NCBI GenBank assembly: GCA_035315685.1
Contig: DATFXR010000640.1
Span: 1-51,804 of the forward strand
Reading direction: 5' to 3'
Length of the DNA stretch: 51,804 nucleotides
Origin: QHWK01 sp035315685
GTDB lineage: Bacteria; Acidobacteriota; Vicinamibacteria; Vicinamibacterales; CAVVIG01
Shown here in pieces: positions 34,704 to 44,122 of the stretch (position 1 is its first letter; every line of letters starts with the position of its first letter). The notes below the pieces were generated by a model, which saw only the letters and a list, made by a program, of their open reading frames with translations, searched no databases and had not been told where the DNA came from. A program made the position numbers and the translations under genes.

Positions 34704-37700
34704 GTGTCGCGAATCATCGAAGTAGTCAAACGGCGGCCATTGGTCGTCGCCGCGGGTGGCTCGGTGCTGCTGGCGCTCGGGGTGTTCGCGCTGCTTCATG
34801 CGCCACCGGTCCGCGCCCGCGTGCTGAGCGTGCTGATTTCGCGCCTGGCGACGACCGGCGTCGTCCTCCGCGCTGAGGGTCTCGAATACAACATCGCCAG
34901 GCTCGACGTTCGGATCCGTCATCTGACCCTCGCCACGCTCAAGACGCCCGACATGCCGTTCCTCTCCGCGGACCAGGTGCGGGTGGTCCTTGGCCTGGGC
35001 GTCTTCCGTGGCCGAATCGACGTCACCCGACTCGAAGCCGCTCACCCGCGTGTTGTCCTGGTGCGCAACGATCGCGGCGTCGCGAACTGGCCGACATCCG
35101 ACAAACCCAGCGACACGACGATCGGGCCGATCGCGCTCGGATCGGTGGACCTTCCAGATCTCGACGTGTCGTGGCACGACGAACAGGCTGGCGTTCAGAT
35201 CGACCAAATGGGCATCGCGCTGCACCTTGCACCCGCCGGCGGTGGTGCAAGCGGGACTCTCGGGTTCACACATCCGGGCAGCGTGCAGTGGAGCGATCAC
35301 CGCACGACCATCGACAGCGTCGAGGGCCGTCTGGCATGGAATGGGAGCGATCTGTCGCTCGATGGCTTCCGCATTGCGCTGCCCGAGGGTCGGCTGGCGC
35401 TCAACGGCCGCGTGGACCACCTCCTCGCCGGACCGAGCCCGCTCGATTTGCGGTTGGTGGCCGACGCGAACCTCGCGCCCATCGCGGCGTGGACGCAACT
35501 CGAAGAAACGATCGATCCGCTCGCTGGCACGGTCCACATCGAGGCTGCGGTAGCCGGGTCGCTGACGGCGCCGGCGGCGAAGGTCCAGATCGATAGCCGC
35601 GACGTTCGCCTGGCAGGCGTCCAGAACGTCGCCGTGCAGGCGTCGGGACAGGCCTCGACCGAACGGGCCGAGCTGACGACGTTCGAGGTGCGAATCGGCG
35701 GCGGGACGATCACCGGACGTGGTCAGACAGCGCTGCCCCCTGGCGCCGGCGAAGTTCGACTGGACTGGCGGGCGCTCGATCTCGCGACGCTCTTGCGCGA
35801 GCTGCAGCGCAGCGCGCCGCCGCTCGCGGCTCGCCTGGACGGATCGCTCGACGCCCGCTGGTCCGCGGCGCGTGCCGACGCATTTCTGATCCACGGTGAA
35901 GCACGGACGGCTGCGCCGGACGCAGCGTCCGGCCGCGCGGTGCCGATCGACGGGACGATCGCGTTCGACCTGCAGCAGCAACGCTGGACGCTGCATGCGG
36001 ACCAAACGCTCGATCGCAACGTCCACGCCAGCGCCGATCTCGGCGGCAGCCTGAGTCAATCGGATCTCTCGCGCTCGACGCTCGCAGGCGGCCTCCGGGT
36101 GTCGGCGCCCGACATCGCCCGTCTTTCTGCAACGCTCGCACGCGCCGGGCTCGCCGCGGCGTCGCCGGGGATCGAGGGCGGCGCCCAGGGCGAGTTCGCG
36201 CTCAGTGGCACGATCGGCGACCCGCGACTCGAAGGAACCATCGCATCCCAGCTGCAATACGGCGGAATCGGACCGGCCAGCGTCCGCGCGCGCACGGCGG
36301 TGACGCGCACGCAGGTCCGGCTCGACGAGATCGACGGGAGGCTTGGTGAGAACGAGGCTCGCGGTGCGATTCAGCTGGCGACCGCTACGAGCCGCCTCGA
36401 TGGGACGCTCGATCTCTCGCTGAAAAATGTCGACGCGCTGTCGAATGCGCTGCCGCGCGCGGTGCACCCCGAGGGGGTGCTCGACCTGCATGCCGTGCTG
36501 TCGGGCTCGCTGCCAGCTCCCCGAGTGACCGCGGACATCATCAGCTCGGGCCTCGCCGTGGCCGGTCAACGCATCGATCGCGTCGCGGCGCGCGTGGAGG
36601 CGACCGGCCCTGCCATCGCGATCGAGCGGTTTCGCCTGGACAGCGGAGAAGGCCGGCTCGAGGGGCAAGGTCAGATCGATCTGTCACATCGGACCTACGA
36701 GGCGCATGCGACGGCCGACGCCGTGCCGATTCGCCCGGTGCCGGGTGACGACGGCGCCGTGATCGCACCCGTCTCGGCGCGGTTCTCCGGCCAGTTCGAC
36801 GGCCAAGGCACGTTCGATCGGCTCGATGGCCGCGGCCATCTGCTGTTTGCCGACGCGACGTGGGCCGACGCGAGTCTGGGCGCGGTCGAAAGCGATTTCA
36901 TCCTGCGCAGCCGGCGGATCTCGCTCGATCTGCGCGCGCCGGATCTGCAGCTGACGGCGTCAGGCGAAGGCGGTATCGATCCGAACAGCTCGATGTCGGC
37001 GCGCGGCCGCTGGGAGCCGTCGGACGTCGCCGCGCTCGCGAAGCGGCTCGGCTGGTCGCCGCCGTTTCCGCTGGCCGGCTCCGGTCTCATTCGCTTCGAC
37101 GTGTCGGGACCGCAGTCGCGACCCGAAGCGCTGCAGATCGCCGCCGACTTCGATCGGGTGAACGTCGAGGTCGATGGCAATGCAGTCACGCTCGCGCGTC
37201 CGGCACGCGTCGAGTATCAAGCGCGCGCGATCCGACTGCGCGATGCCGACCTCGCGATCGGCAGCTCTCATCTGACGGTTGCCGGCTCGCTCGGCGATGC
37301 GGCAGCGAGCGGACTCGTCGCAACCCTGCAGGGTTCGCTCAGCGACTTCGAGTTTCTCGAGCATCTGGTGCGGCCCGCGGACGCGGACCACGCCAGCCTG
37401 CCCCCGCCGGCCGGATCGTTGAACCTCCGCATCGCGGCCAGCGGGTCTCCGTCCGCGCCGATCGTGACCGGTGGGTTTCGTCTCACCGACGGACGCCTTC
37501 CGATCGCAGCGCAGGCGACGGTGACCGATGCGAACCTGAGCGCGACATACGAGCAGGGCGTGTTGACCGTCGACGATCTGCGGGCGGCGTTTCAGGGCGC
37601 GACGCTGACCGCGAAGGGTGAGGTGCCGGCGGATCTGTTTCGCGATCAGCTTCCGGAGCAGTGGCGCGCACTCGTGCCGCGTGCGGGGCGACCGGCGAGC

Positions 37701-40700
37701 GTCACCGCGCAACTGTCCTCGATCACCCAGCAAATGGCTGCGCCGTTCGTCGACGCGTCGACGCTTCAATCGATTGCCGGCCGCGTCGATGCCGCGATCG
37801 ACCTGCGTGCCGATGCTGCCGCCGTCGATCGTGTCGCCGGAACGATCGTCCTGAACCGCGCCGACCTGGCGCTGTCGGGCGTGTCGTTCGATCAGCAGAC
37901 GCCGACGCGGCTACGCGTGCACGACGGCTGCCTGGACGTCGAGGCGTGGGACTGGGGACGCGGCGACAATCGCGTCGCGCTGACCGGCGGCGTCTCGCTC
38001 GTTGACGATCGCGCGCTCGCCGTCACTGCGAAGACGACGCTCGACCTCGGCCTGCTCAACGCGTTCAGCCGCGCGGTGCGCGCTTCGGGCCGCGCCGACG
38101 GCGACATCCGGATCGGCGGCACCATGGCCGAGCCGGCGGTGGACGGGTATCTCAGCTTCGCCAGCGGCGAGCTGCGGCTGAACGATCCGAAGGTTGTCGT
38201 ATCCGATCTCACCGGCACGGTAACGTTCAACAAGGACGCCATCACGCTGCAGCGGATCTACGCCACGGTGAACGGCGGTGCCTCGGAAGTCGGCGGCACG
38301 GTTCACCACCGCTGGTTCGCGCCGCTCGACGGACAGATCACGCTCCGCGTGAACGACTCGGCGGTCGACCTGTCCGGGCTGCGAGCCGAAGCCAACGTCG
38401 ACCTGAGTCTCACGCTCGAACCGAAGACCGAGGTGCAGAAGGGCGCCGTGCTTTCGGGAACCGTCACGGTGGTCCGAGGCGCGTACCGCGAGCAGCTCTC
38501 GTTGACGAGCGGGCTGCTTCAGGCGCTGCGTGCGCCGGCGCCGTCCACGCAGGCTGCCGCAGCCTCCGCGCTCGACCATCTCAGGCTCGACGTCCGCTTC
38601 CTCACGCAGGACGATCTCATCGTCGACAACAACTACGCGCAGCTTGCGGCGTCCGCCGACCTCCGGTTGATCGGCACGGGCGCGCAGCCGGCAGCGACGG
38701 GACGGGCCGCGCTCGCCGAGGGCGGCGTCGTCTTCTTCGGCGGCCGCCGCTATCGCCTCAACCAGCAGGGGTCGATCGATTTCGCGAACACGACCCGCAT
38801 CGAACCGAACCTCAATGTGAGTGCGGTGACGCGGGTGAGCAACACCGATATCACTCTGACGCTCAATGGCACGCCCGACACGCTGACGCCGAAGCTGTCA
38901 TCGAACGATCCGCTGCTCTCGCAGTCCGATCTGATCTCGCTGCTCGTCACCGGCCGGACCGACGCCCAGCGCGCCGCGGCTGGTGACTACGGGGGCCGTG
39001 AGCTGGTCGGGTATCTGTCTGCGGATCTGCTCGGCAGCGCGGGCCATGCGGTCGGCCTGGACACGTTGCGTGTCGAGCAGGGCAATCCCGATGTCCGTTT
39101 CGACGCGGGGCTGGTCGCGACCGAAACCGATCCCGGCGCGCGTCTCACCTTCGGCAAGAACATCGGCAGCCGCACGCAGGTGGTCATTTCGCAGAGTCTC
39201 AGGAACGACGGCGGGACGACGTGGATCGTCAGCTACTCGCCCCGCTCGAACCTCGAGCTTCGCGCGGTGTCGCTCGACGACGGCGATCGGCTGTATGGCT
39301 TCCGTCACAGCCTGGTCTTCGGCGATCCGGCGCGCGTCGCGCGGCCGCCCGCGCGCGAGGTTCCGCGGGTGACCAGCGTTCAGGTCACCGGCGCCGGACC
39401 GGACGAAGCGGCGCTGCGCGATCAGCTGTCGCTCACGGTCGGCGATCGCTTCAGCTTCTTCCGCTGGCAGGACGATCGCGATCGGCTGGAGCAGTTCTAC
39501 GAGCGGCGCGATCACGCCACAGCCCGCGTCACGACACGGCGCGTAGAGGGAGAACCGGGATCGGAAGGCGTCCGGCTTCTCTACGACGTCCGTCCGGGGC
39601 CCCGCACCACGGTCGTCGTCGAAGGAGCGCCTTCGTCGGATCGCCTGGTCGAGAAGATGAAGGTTGCGTGGACGCGGTCGGTGGTTGACGAGTTCCTGCT
39701 CGAGGAAGTCGTCGGCATCGTCAAGGGCGAGATGCTCGATCGCGGTTTCGTTCGCGCGTCGGCGACGGCGGGACTGGAGGGCGGAGACGAGGCAAAGACG
39801 CTGCGAGTGATCGTCGATCCCGGTCCGCATGTCGGATCGCGACGCGTGGTATTCCGCGGCAACGAACGCATCGCGAGCGATCGGCTTCGCGAGGCGCTCG
39901 CGGATCCGGCGCTGACCCGGGCCGTCTGGCTCGATCCGGCGGCGGCCGACGACGCCCTGACGTCCTTCTATCGACGCGAAGGGTACTTGAACGCAACGGT
40001 CGCGTTCGAGGACATCACGATCAGCGGCAGCGAGGCGACGCGCGTCGTCAGCGTCAACGAAGGGGCGCCGTTCGTCGTGCACGACGTTCGGATCAACGGC
40101 GCGCGCGGCGTGCCGGCAGACGACGTGCTGAAGATGTCGGCGCTGTCGAGCGGCGCGCCGTACACGGATGCGGCGATCGAAAAGGCGCGGCGGGCGATTG
40201 TCGACGGCTACCGGGCACGCGGGTTCAACAACGTCGGGCTGACGTTGCGCACCGACGTGCCCGAAGGGAGGAGCGATGTCGACGTCGTCGTGACCGTGGA
40301 CGAAGGGTCCCTCCAGCGTGTACGCGACGTCGCGATCGCCGGATTGAGGCGGACGAATCCGGCACTCGTCACCCGCGCGCTCAAGCTCGAGGCGGGAGAG
40401 CCGGTAAACCTCGCCGAGTGGGCGGCGGCGCGCCAGCGGCTGTACGAGACGGGCGTGTTCCGGAGCGTCGACGTGCAGCCCGAGCCGATGACCACGTCCG
40501 CCGAACCAGCCCCCGCCCCGCCCGGCTTTCCGCCGGAGCAGCCGATTCGCGCCCGAGTGACGCTCGCCGAGTGGCCGGCGATGAAGCTTCAGTACGGACT
40601 CGAGCTCGACGATCAGGCCAACGCGCCCAGCCAGGACGCGAGCCGGCTGGCCGGCTCCTCCGGCGGAGGACGGGTCTTCGGGATCGGCGTTGCCGGCGAC

Positions 40701-41627
40701 GTCAGCCTCCGCAACCTGTTCGGCACGGGGATGGCCGCCGGTCTCGCGGCCCGGTATACCAACGACTTCCAGGCGGCGCGCGCGTACGTCACGCTGCCGA
40801 CTTTTTTCGGCCGAAAGATCGTCACCAACGGGTTCGTCTCGACGTCGCAGGAGCAGGTGGGGGCCGGCGTAGAAGGCAGCAACCGGAAGTTCGCGACCAA
40901 TGCGCTCGACTTCACGCTCGAACAGCGGCTGCGGCCGGTGCCAAAAATGGAGTGGAGCTACCGCTACGCGTACGAGCGCAACCACACCTTCGATCTGATC
41001 GTCGATCCGAGTGAACCGATTCCGTTCGACGTGCTGGTGACGATCGCGCGGCTGGCAACCACGATGAGCATGGACACCCGCAACGATCTCGTCGACGCGA
41101 CGCGCGGCTGGTATCACTCGTCGAACTTCGAGTACGGCGTCCCGCAGCTCGGCTCGGATATCAAGATGGTGAAGTACGTGCTCCAGCAGCGGTATTTCCG
41201 TCGCGTCGGACGCGTGGTGGTTGCAAGTGCGGGCCGCATCGGCCTCGCGACCGCGTTCGCGCAGTCACTGATCCCGAGCGAGCGCTTCTTCACCGGCGGC
41301 GGGAACAGCGTGCGCGGCTACGACGAGGATGCGCTCAGCCCGCGCGATGCCTTCGGCTCGACCATCGGCGGCGATGCGCTGCTGGTGCTGAACGAGGAGA
41401 TCCGGTTTCCGATCTACAAATGGGCGCGCGGCGTCGGTTTCTTCGACGCGGGACGCGCCTTCGATACGGTCCGCGCCCTGACGCTGAGCGGATTACCGAC
41501 CAGCACGGGCGTCGGCCTCCGCCTGGCGACGCCGATCGTGCTGGTCCGCGTCGATGTCGGCTTCCCGCTCGATTCCAGGTTCGGCACCCGCCCGCGCTGG
41601 TTCTTCTCGATCGGCCAGATGTTCTGA
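34704..41627 (+). CDS. TamB-like and BamA/Omp85-like proteins fused in one polypeptide (2,307 aa)
   Basis: A GTG start opens a 2,307-residue frame with no internal stop. Residues 11-31 form a membrane anchor. About 35-1535 is AsmA/TamB-type beta-rich repeat sequence ('VLRAEGLEYNIARLDVRI', repeated 'GxLxLxG' strands) ending in a TamB C-terminal-like part ('LVFFGGRRYRLNQQGSIDF'-style, 'YGFRHSLVFGD'). About 1550-1935 holds five POTRA-like repeats, each starting with a 'V..V.V.G' strand. The last 330 residues are an Omp85 barrel with 'GGGNSVRGYDEDALSPRD' near 2198 and a C-terminal Phe. TamA/TamB normally are separate proteins that move outer-membrane proteins or lipids; here one chain would span both membranes. 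Confidence 0.88.
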   Translation: MSRIIEVVKRRPLVVAAGGSVLLALGVFALLHAPPVRARVLSVLISRLATTGVVLRAEGLEYNIARLDVRIRHLTLATLKTPDMPFLSADQVRVVLGLGVFRGRIDVTRLEAAHPRVVLVRNDRGVANWPTSDKPSDTTIGPIALGSVDLPDLDVSWHDEQAGVQIDQMGIALHLAPAGGGASGTLGFTHPGSVQWSDHRTTIDSVEGRLAWNGSDLSLDGFRIALPEGRLALNGRVDHLLAGPSPLDLRLVADANLAPIAAWTQLEETIDPLAGTVHIEAAVAGSLTAPAAKVQIDSRDVRLAGVQNVAVQASGQASTERAELTTFEVRIGGGTITGRGQTALPPGAGEVRLDWRALDLATLLRELQRSAPPLAARLDGSLDARWSAARADAFLIHGEARTAAPDAASGRAVPIDGTIAFDLQQQRWTLHADQTLDRNVHASADLGGSLSQSDLSRSTLAGGLRVSAPDIARLSATLARAGLAAASPGIEGGAQGEFALSGTIGDPRLEGTIASQLQYGGIGPASVRARTAVTRTQVRLDEIDGRLGENEARGAIQLATATSRLDGTLDLSLKNVDALSNALPRAVHPEGVLDLHAVLSGSLPAPRVTADIISSGLAVAGQRIDRVAARVEATGPAIAIERFRLDSGEGRLEGQGQIDLSHRTYEAHATADAVPIRPVPGDDGAVIAPVSARFSGQFDGQGTFDRLDGRGHLLFADATWADASLGAVESDFILRSRRISLDLRAPDLQLTASGEGGIDPNSSMSARGRWEPSDVAALAKRLGWSPPFPLAGSGLIRFDVSGPQSRPEALQIAADFDRVNVEVDGNAVTLARPARVEYQARAIRLRDADLAIGSSHLTVAGSLGDAAASGLVATLQGSLSDFEFLEHLVRPADADHASLPPPAGSLNLRIAASGSPSAPIVTGGFRLTDGRLPIAAQATVTDANLSATYEQGVLTVDDLRAAFQGATLTAKGEVPADLFRDQLPEQWRALVPRAGRPASVTAQLSSITQQMAAPFVDASTLQSIAGRVDAAIDLRADAAAVDRVAGTIVLNRADLALSGVSFDQQTPTRLRVHDGCLDVEAWDWGRGDNRVALTGGVSLVDDRALAVTAKTTLDLGLLNAFSRAVRASGRADGDIRIGGTMAEPAVDGYLSFASGELRLNDPKVVVSDLTGTVTFNKDAITLQRIYATVNGGASEVGGTVHHRWFAPLDGQITLRVNDSAVDLSGLRAEANVDLSLTLEPKTEVQKGAVLSGTVTVVRGAYREQLSLTSGLLQALRAPAPSTQAAAASALDHLRLDVRFLTQDDLIVDNNYAQLAASADLRLIGTGAQPAATGRAALAEGGVVFFGGRRYRLNQQGSIDFANTTRIEPNLNVSAVTRVSNTDITLTLNGTPDTLTPKLSSNDPLLSQSDLISLLVTGRTDAQRAAAGDYGGRELVGYLSADLLGSAGHAVGLDTLRVEQGNPDVRFDAGLVATETDPGARLTFGKNIGSRTQVVISQSLRNDGGTTWIVSYSPRSNLELRAVSLDDGDRLYGFRHSLVFGDPARVARPPAREVPRVTSVQVTGAGPDEAALRDQLSLTVGDRFSFFRWQDDRDRLEQFYERRDHATARVTTRRVEGEPGSEGVRLLYDVRPGPRTTVVVEGAPSSDRLVEKMKVAWTRSVVDEFLLEEVVGIVKGEMLDRGFVRASATAGLEGGDEAKTLRVIVDPGPHVGSRRVVFRGNERIASDRLREALADPALTRAVWLDPAAADDALTSFYRREGYLNATVAFEDITISGSEATRVVSVNEGAPFVVHDVRINGARGVPADDVLKMSALSSGAPYTDAAIEKARRAIVDGYRARGFNNVGLTLRTDVPEGRSDVDVVVTVDEGSLQRVRDVAIAGLRRTNPALVTRALKLEAGEPVNLAEWAAARQRLYETGVFRSVDVQPEPMTTSAEPAPAPPGFPPEQPIRARVTLAEWPAMKLQYGLELDDQANAPSQDASRLAGSSGGGRVFGIGVAGDVSLRNLFGTGMAAGLAARYTNDFQAARAYVTLPTFFGRKIVTNGFVSTSQEQVGAGVEGSNRKFATNALDFTLEQRLRPVPKMEWSYRYAYERNHTFDLIVDPSEPIPFDVLVTIARLATTMSMDTRNDLVDATRGWYHSSNFEYGVPQLGSDIKMVKYVLQQRYFRRVGRVVVASAGRIGLATAFAQSLIPSERFFTGGGNSVRGYDEDALSPRDAFGSTIGGDALLVLNEEIRFPIYKWARGVGFFDAGRAFDTVRALTLSGLPTSTGVGLRLATPIVLVRVDVGFPLDSRFGTRPRWFFSIGQMF

Positions 41628-41633
41628 CAAGAG

Positions 41634-41651
41634 GTCCGGCTGAAGCCGGAC
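41634..41651. terminator. hairpin between convergent genes
   Basis: GTCCGGC (41634-41640) pairs perfectly with GCCGGAC (41645-41651) around a TGAA loop, directly after the TamB-BamA stop and 28 nt before the stop of the convergent TPR gene. Short T/A-rich sequence follows. It is a likely two-way terminator. Confidence 0.5.
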
Positions 41652-41679
41652 ACTTTACAGCGACCCAAGTCCCCAGCCC

Positions 41680-42291
41680 CTAGCGACCGCCCAGCGTCCG
41701 CATGATCGACTGCACTTCGGCGCGCGACGGCGACTGCGGGGCGAGTCTCAAGAACGTGTTGAAGTGAGAGGCCATCTGGTCGATCCGTCGGACCTTGGAA
41801 TACGCCAGTCCCGCGTAGTAGTGCGCGTCGGCCCAGTTCGGATCGAGCTCGGTCGCCTTCTCAAACGCGGTCGCGGCGTTGGCCATGTCCTGCTGCGCGC
41901 TGAACGCGAGGCCGCGCTGGTAATGGGCCTCGGCGACGTTGCCGCCATGCTCGACCGCTTGGTTGGCCGCCGCCAGGGCGCCGCCGGCATCGTTTCCAAG
42001 CTGCGCGACCGCGGCCTGGCCGATGTCGTGCCACGGATCGGTCTCGGGCCGTGAGGCGAGTTGACTGTACCGCTGCCGCGCTTCGTCGCGCTGTCCGAGC
42101 TTCTGCTGACTCTGTGCGAGGAGGTACAGCATACGCGGGTCGTCGGCGGCAGCTTGCGCGGCGGCGACCGCCTGCTGATACTGGCCGGCGTCATACAGTT
42201 TCCTGGCGTCCGCCAGACCCTGCGCGGAAACATCGAGGGCCATCGATACAAGGACCCCCACGATCATGGTCGGTATGGAGCGTGTCTTCAT
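41680..42291 (-). CDS. exported tetratricopeptide repeat protein
   Basis: The start is ATG 42291 (a TTG two codons upstream is an alternative with a better SD). A signal peptide (MKTRSIPTMIVGVLVSMALDVSAQ) is followed by three to four TPR motifs: 'ARKLYDAGQYQQAVAAAQAA', 'LYLLAQSQQKLGQRDEARQRYSQLA', 'AEAHYQRGLAFSAQQDMANAATAFEKATELDPN', 'ADAHYYAGLAYSKVRRIDQMASHFNTFLRLAP'. Such proteins serve as periplasmic scaffolds. It is convergent with the TamB-BamA gene; a functional link to outer-membrane assembly is possible but unproven. Confidence 0.85.
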   Translation of the reverse strand: MKTRSIPTMIVGVLVSMALDVSAQGLADARKLYDAGQYQQAVAAAQAAADDPRMLYLLAQSQQKLGQRDEARQRYSQLASRPETDPWHDIGQAAVAQLGNDAGGALAAANQAVEHGGNVAEAHYQRGLAFSAQQDMANAATAFEKATELDPNWADAHYYAGLAYSKVRRIDQMASHFNTFLRLAPQSPSRAEVQSIMRTLGGR

Positions 42292-42441
42292 GATCAACCG
42301 TGTTCCTTTCTTGCCAACCTTGGCAGATACATCGGCGGGGCGTCAACCGGCGGAATTGTTCGCCGGCACGAGAAGACGTGTGAACGTGTCTGCCAAGCTC
42401 GGGTATTGACCGCAGCCGAGTGAACGGGCAGTCTCTATGAC

Positions 42442-43173
42442 ATGAGGCAATCCGTTCTGTTCGCATGTGTTGCGTCAGTCATCTCGATCTCGCCAGCGCT
42501 CGCTCAGAGCTGGGGACAGAGAACGGTTCCGCGAGACGGAGTCTGTTTCTACAAGGATCCGAATTTTCGCGGCGACTACTTCTGCGTCGCCAGCAACGAG
42601 AATCTGAGCACGGTCGGGAACGACATGAACGACGAGATCTCATCGCTCAAGATCTTCGGCAGCGCCGAAGTCACGGTTTTCAAGGACGTTCGATTCGAGG
42701 GGCGCTCGTCGCGATTCGACTACGACATCGCCAACTTGAAGGACGTCGGGTGGGACGACATGATCTCGTCGATTCGGGTTCGTTTCCGGTCCAGTGGCTT
42801 CGGTGGCCGGACCGGCGGACGTCCGACCGGCGATCCGGATCGCATCGTGCGGCGCGCATACCAGGACATCCTCGAGCGGGAACCCGACGCCACCGGCATG
42901 CGCATCTATCGCAGCCACATCCTCGACGATGGATGGACCGAGGCGCAGGTTCGTGAGGCGCTGCGCAACAGTCCGGAGTACCGCGAGAAGAATGCGATGA
43001 CGCCGGCCAAGGCGCAGGACATTGTTCGACGCGCATACCTGGCTGTGTTGAAGCGGGAGCCGGACCCGGCCAGCCGTCCGTACGTGGACAAGGTGCTACG
43101 CGATCACTGGACCCAGCAGGACGTGGAACGCGAGCTGCGCAAGAGTCCCGAATATCGCCAGAAGGATCGCTGA
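42442..43173 (+). CDS. exported beta/gamma-crystallin-like protein with two DUF4214 repeats
   Basis: A signal peptide (MRQSVLFACVASVISISPALAQ) precedes a beta/gamma-crystallin or peptidase-inhibitor I36-like domain (about residues 25-115: 'GVCFYKDPNFRGDYFCVASNENLSTVGNDMNDEISSLKIFG'), then two DUF4214-type repeats (about 130-180 'IVRRAYQDILEREPDATGMRIYRSHILDDGWTEAQVREALRNSPEY' in part, and 190-240). Crystallin-like domains bind calcium, and I36 members inhibit proteases. DUF4214 repeats occur in large secreted proteins. The combination is unusual; function is open. No SD is seen within the first 20 bases upstream, so the start rests on the signal peptide. Confidence 0.82.
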   Translation: MRQSVLFACVASVISISPALAQSWGQRTVPRDGVCFYKDPNFRGDYFCVASNENLSTVGNDMNDEISSLKIFGSAEVTVFKDVRFEGRSSRFDYDIANLKDVGWDDMISSIRVRFRSSGFGGRTGGRPTGDPDRIVRRAYQDILEREPDATGMRIYRSHILDDGWTEAQVREALRNSPEYREKNAMTPAKAQDIVRRAYLAVLKREPDPASRPYVDKVLRDHWTQQDVERELRKSPEYRQKDR

Positions 43174-43192
43174 AAGGTCCGGCCGACGGCGA

Positions 43193-43444
43193 TCAATCGC
43201 CGGGGAGCTCCCGGCGCGCGGCACGCCGGATCGTGAACGGCTCGGACACCCGCCGCCGGAACGATCCGTCGGCGGTCTCCCACAGGAAGCCGGCATGGAC
43301 CAGCGATCGCATCGCTGCGTCGCACACGTCCTGCCTGAGGCCGCACAGGCGCCGCACCTGTGCGCGGGTCAGCTTCAGGTCGGGCATCTCGATGTATTCG
43401 GTTCGAATACGCAGGCAGGCGGCATGCGTGGACAGCGTCTCCAT
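43193..43444 (-). CDS. small conserved protein of unknown function (83 aa)
   Basis: The ATG at 43444 is preceded by GGAG at six bases. The protein has the segment 'YIEMPDLKLTRAQVRRLCGLRQDVCDAAMRSLVHAGFLWETADGSFRR', which reads like a winged-helix/HTH unit: two helices, then a turn and a short beta hairpin. Small acidobacterial proteins with this sequence style exist but have no assigned role. It is convergent with the crystallin gene, 19 nt apart. Confidence 0.6.
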   Translation of the reverse strand: METLSTHAACLRIRTEYIEMPDLKLTRAQVRRLCGLRQDVCDAAMRSLVHAGFLWETADGSFRRRVSEPFTIRRAARRELPGD

Positions 43445-43750
43445 CAGCGTCTCCTCGTCCGGACGATCAAGTGTGAATGTCCAGCGTTACGGCGCACCGA
43501 CGACTGAATGACCGGCCTGTAACGTTTTTTTGTCTGCCCCGACGCGGGAACGACCATTGACCTCCGTCTGCCAGCGAGGTCGCGATCGGGCCACGATCAG
43601 GTCGGCATCGGGTTGCGACCAGGTCATCTCTCGCGCGTCGCAATCGGGTCGGCGCGCGCCGTGCGATCGCCACCGGCCGAAAAATCGGCGCGTCTGTGGA
43701 ATTCGCCGCCGCCGCCGATACACTTGGTGCCTTAACGCGGCACCAATCAG
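43445..43750. other. non-coding stretch with imperfect direct repeats
   Basis: No convincing gene. A 46-codon minus-strand frame (43487-43627) is possible but unsupported. Two imperfect copies of a 22-base unit lie at 43571-43592 and 43593-43614 (about 16 of 22 positions shared). The stretch ends with the inverted repeat at 43724. Confidence 0.4.
43724..43746 (+). promoter_or_regulatory. perfect 8-bp inverted repeat just before a start codon
   Basis: TTGGTGCC (43724-43731) and GGCACCAA (43739-43746) flank a 7-base loop and end four bases before the ATG at 43751. In RNA it would form a hairpin over the ribosome binding region; in DNA it could be an operator. Confidence 0.45.
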
Positions 43751-44050
43751 ATGAGCCCTCGCCGAGCGCGTCCGGCGGCGTCACAGGCGATCGGTTCCCG
43801 CGCGCTGGACTGGCTGAAGGCGTGGACCGGTCGCCACGAGTACCGGCGGCGCCGCGCGATTTTCCGCCCGGCCGACGCCGCCGCGCTCGATCCGCGTCTG
43901 GCTCCCTTCGTCGAGCAGGCCGTCGTGGTGCGTTTCGTGAGGGCCGCCGAGCCGCGCACGGCAGGTGGCGGCCAACGCTTCTATCGCATCGTCAGTCGCG
44001 GCGCGCCACGGCTCCTGCGGCCGGAACGCGACTTCGACTTCCTCGAATAG
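43751..44050 (+). CDS. small basic protein of unknown function (99 aa)
   Basis: The Arg-rich product begins 'MSPRRARPAASQAIGSRALDWLKAW' and continues 'YRRRRAIFRPADAAALDPRLAPFVEQAVVVRFVRAAEP', ending 'YRIVSRGAPRLLRPERDFDFLE'. The strand-turn-strand pattern could be a small beta domain. No family is recognised, and no SD is visible; a hairpin covers the place where one would be. The ORF is moderately supported by amino-acid composition and its position between other small plus-strand genes. Confidence 0.5.
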   Translation: MSPRRARPAASQAIGSRALDWLKAWTGRHEYRRRRAIFRPADAAALDPRLAPFVEQAVVVRFVRAAEPRTAGGGQRFYRIVSRGAPRLLRPERDFDFLE

Positions 44051-44122
44051 ACTCCGCGGTTCTTTATCGGCCCGCCCGCCCGCGTTATGATCCGCCGTCG
44101 ATCTGCGCCTGAGGAATCGAGC

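Noticed and set aside
34662..41117. Long minus-strand frames (34662-36668 and 38898-41117)
   Set aside because: They are antisense to the TamB-BamA frame, whose strand has signal anchor, POTRA and Omp85 motifs.
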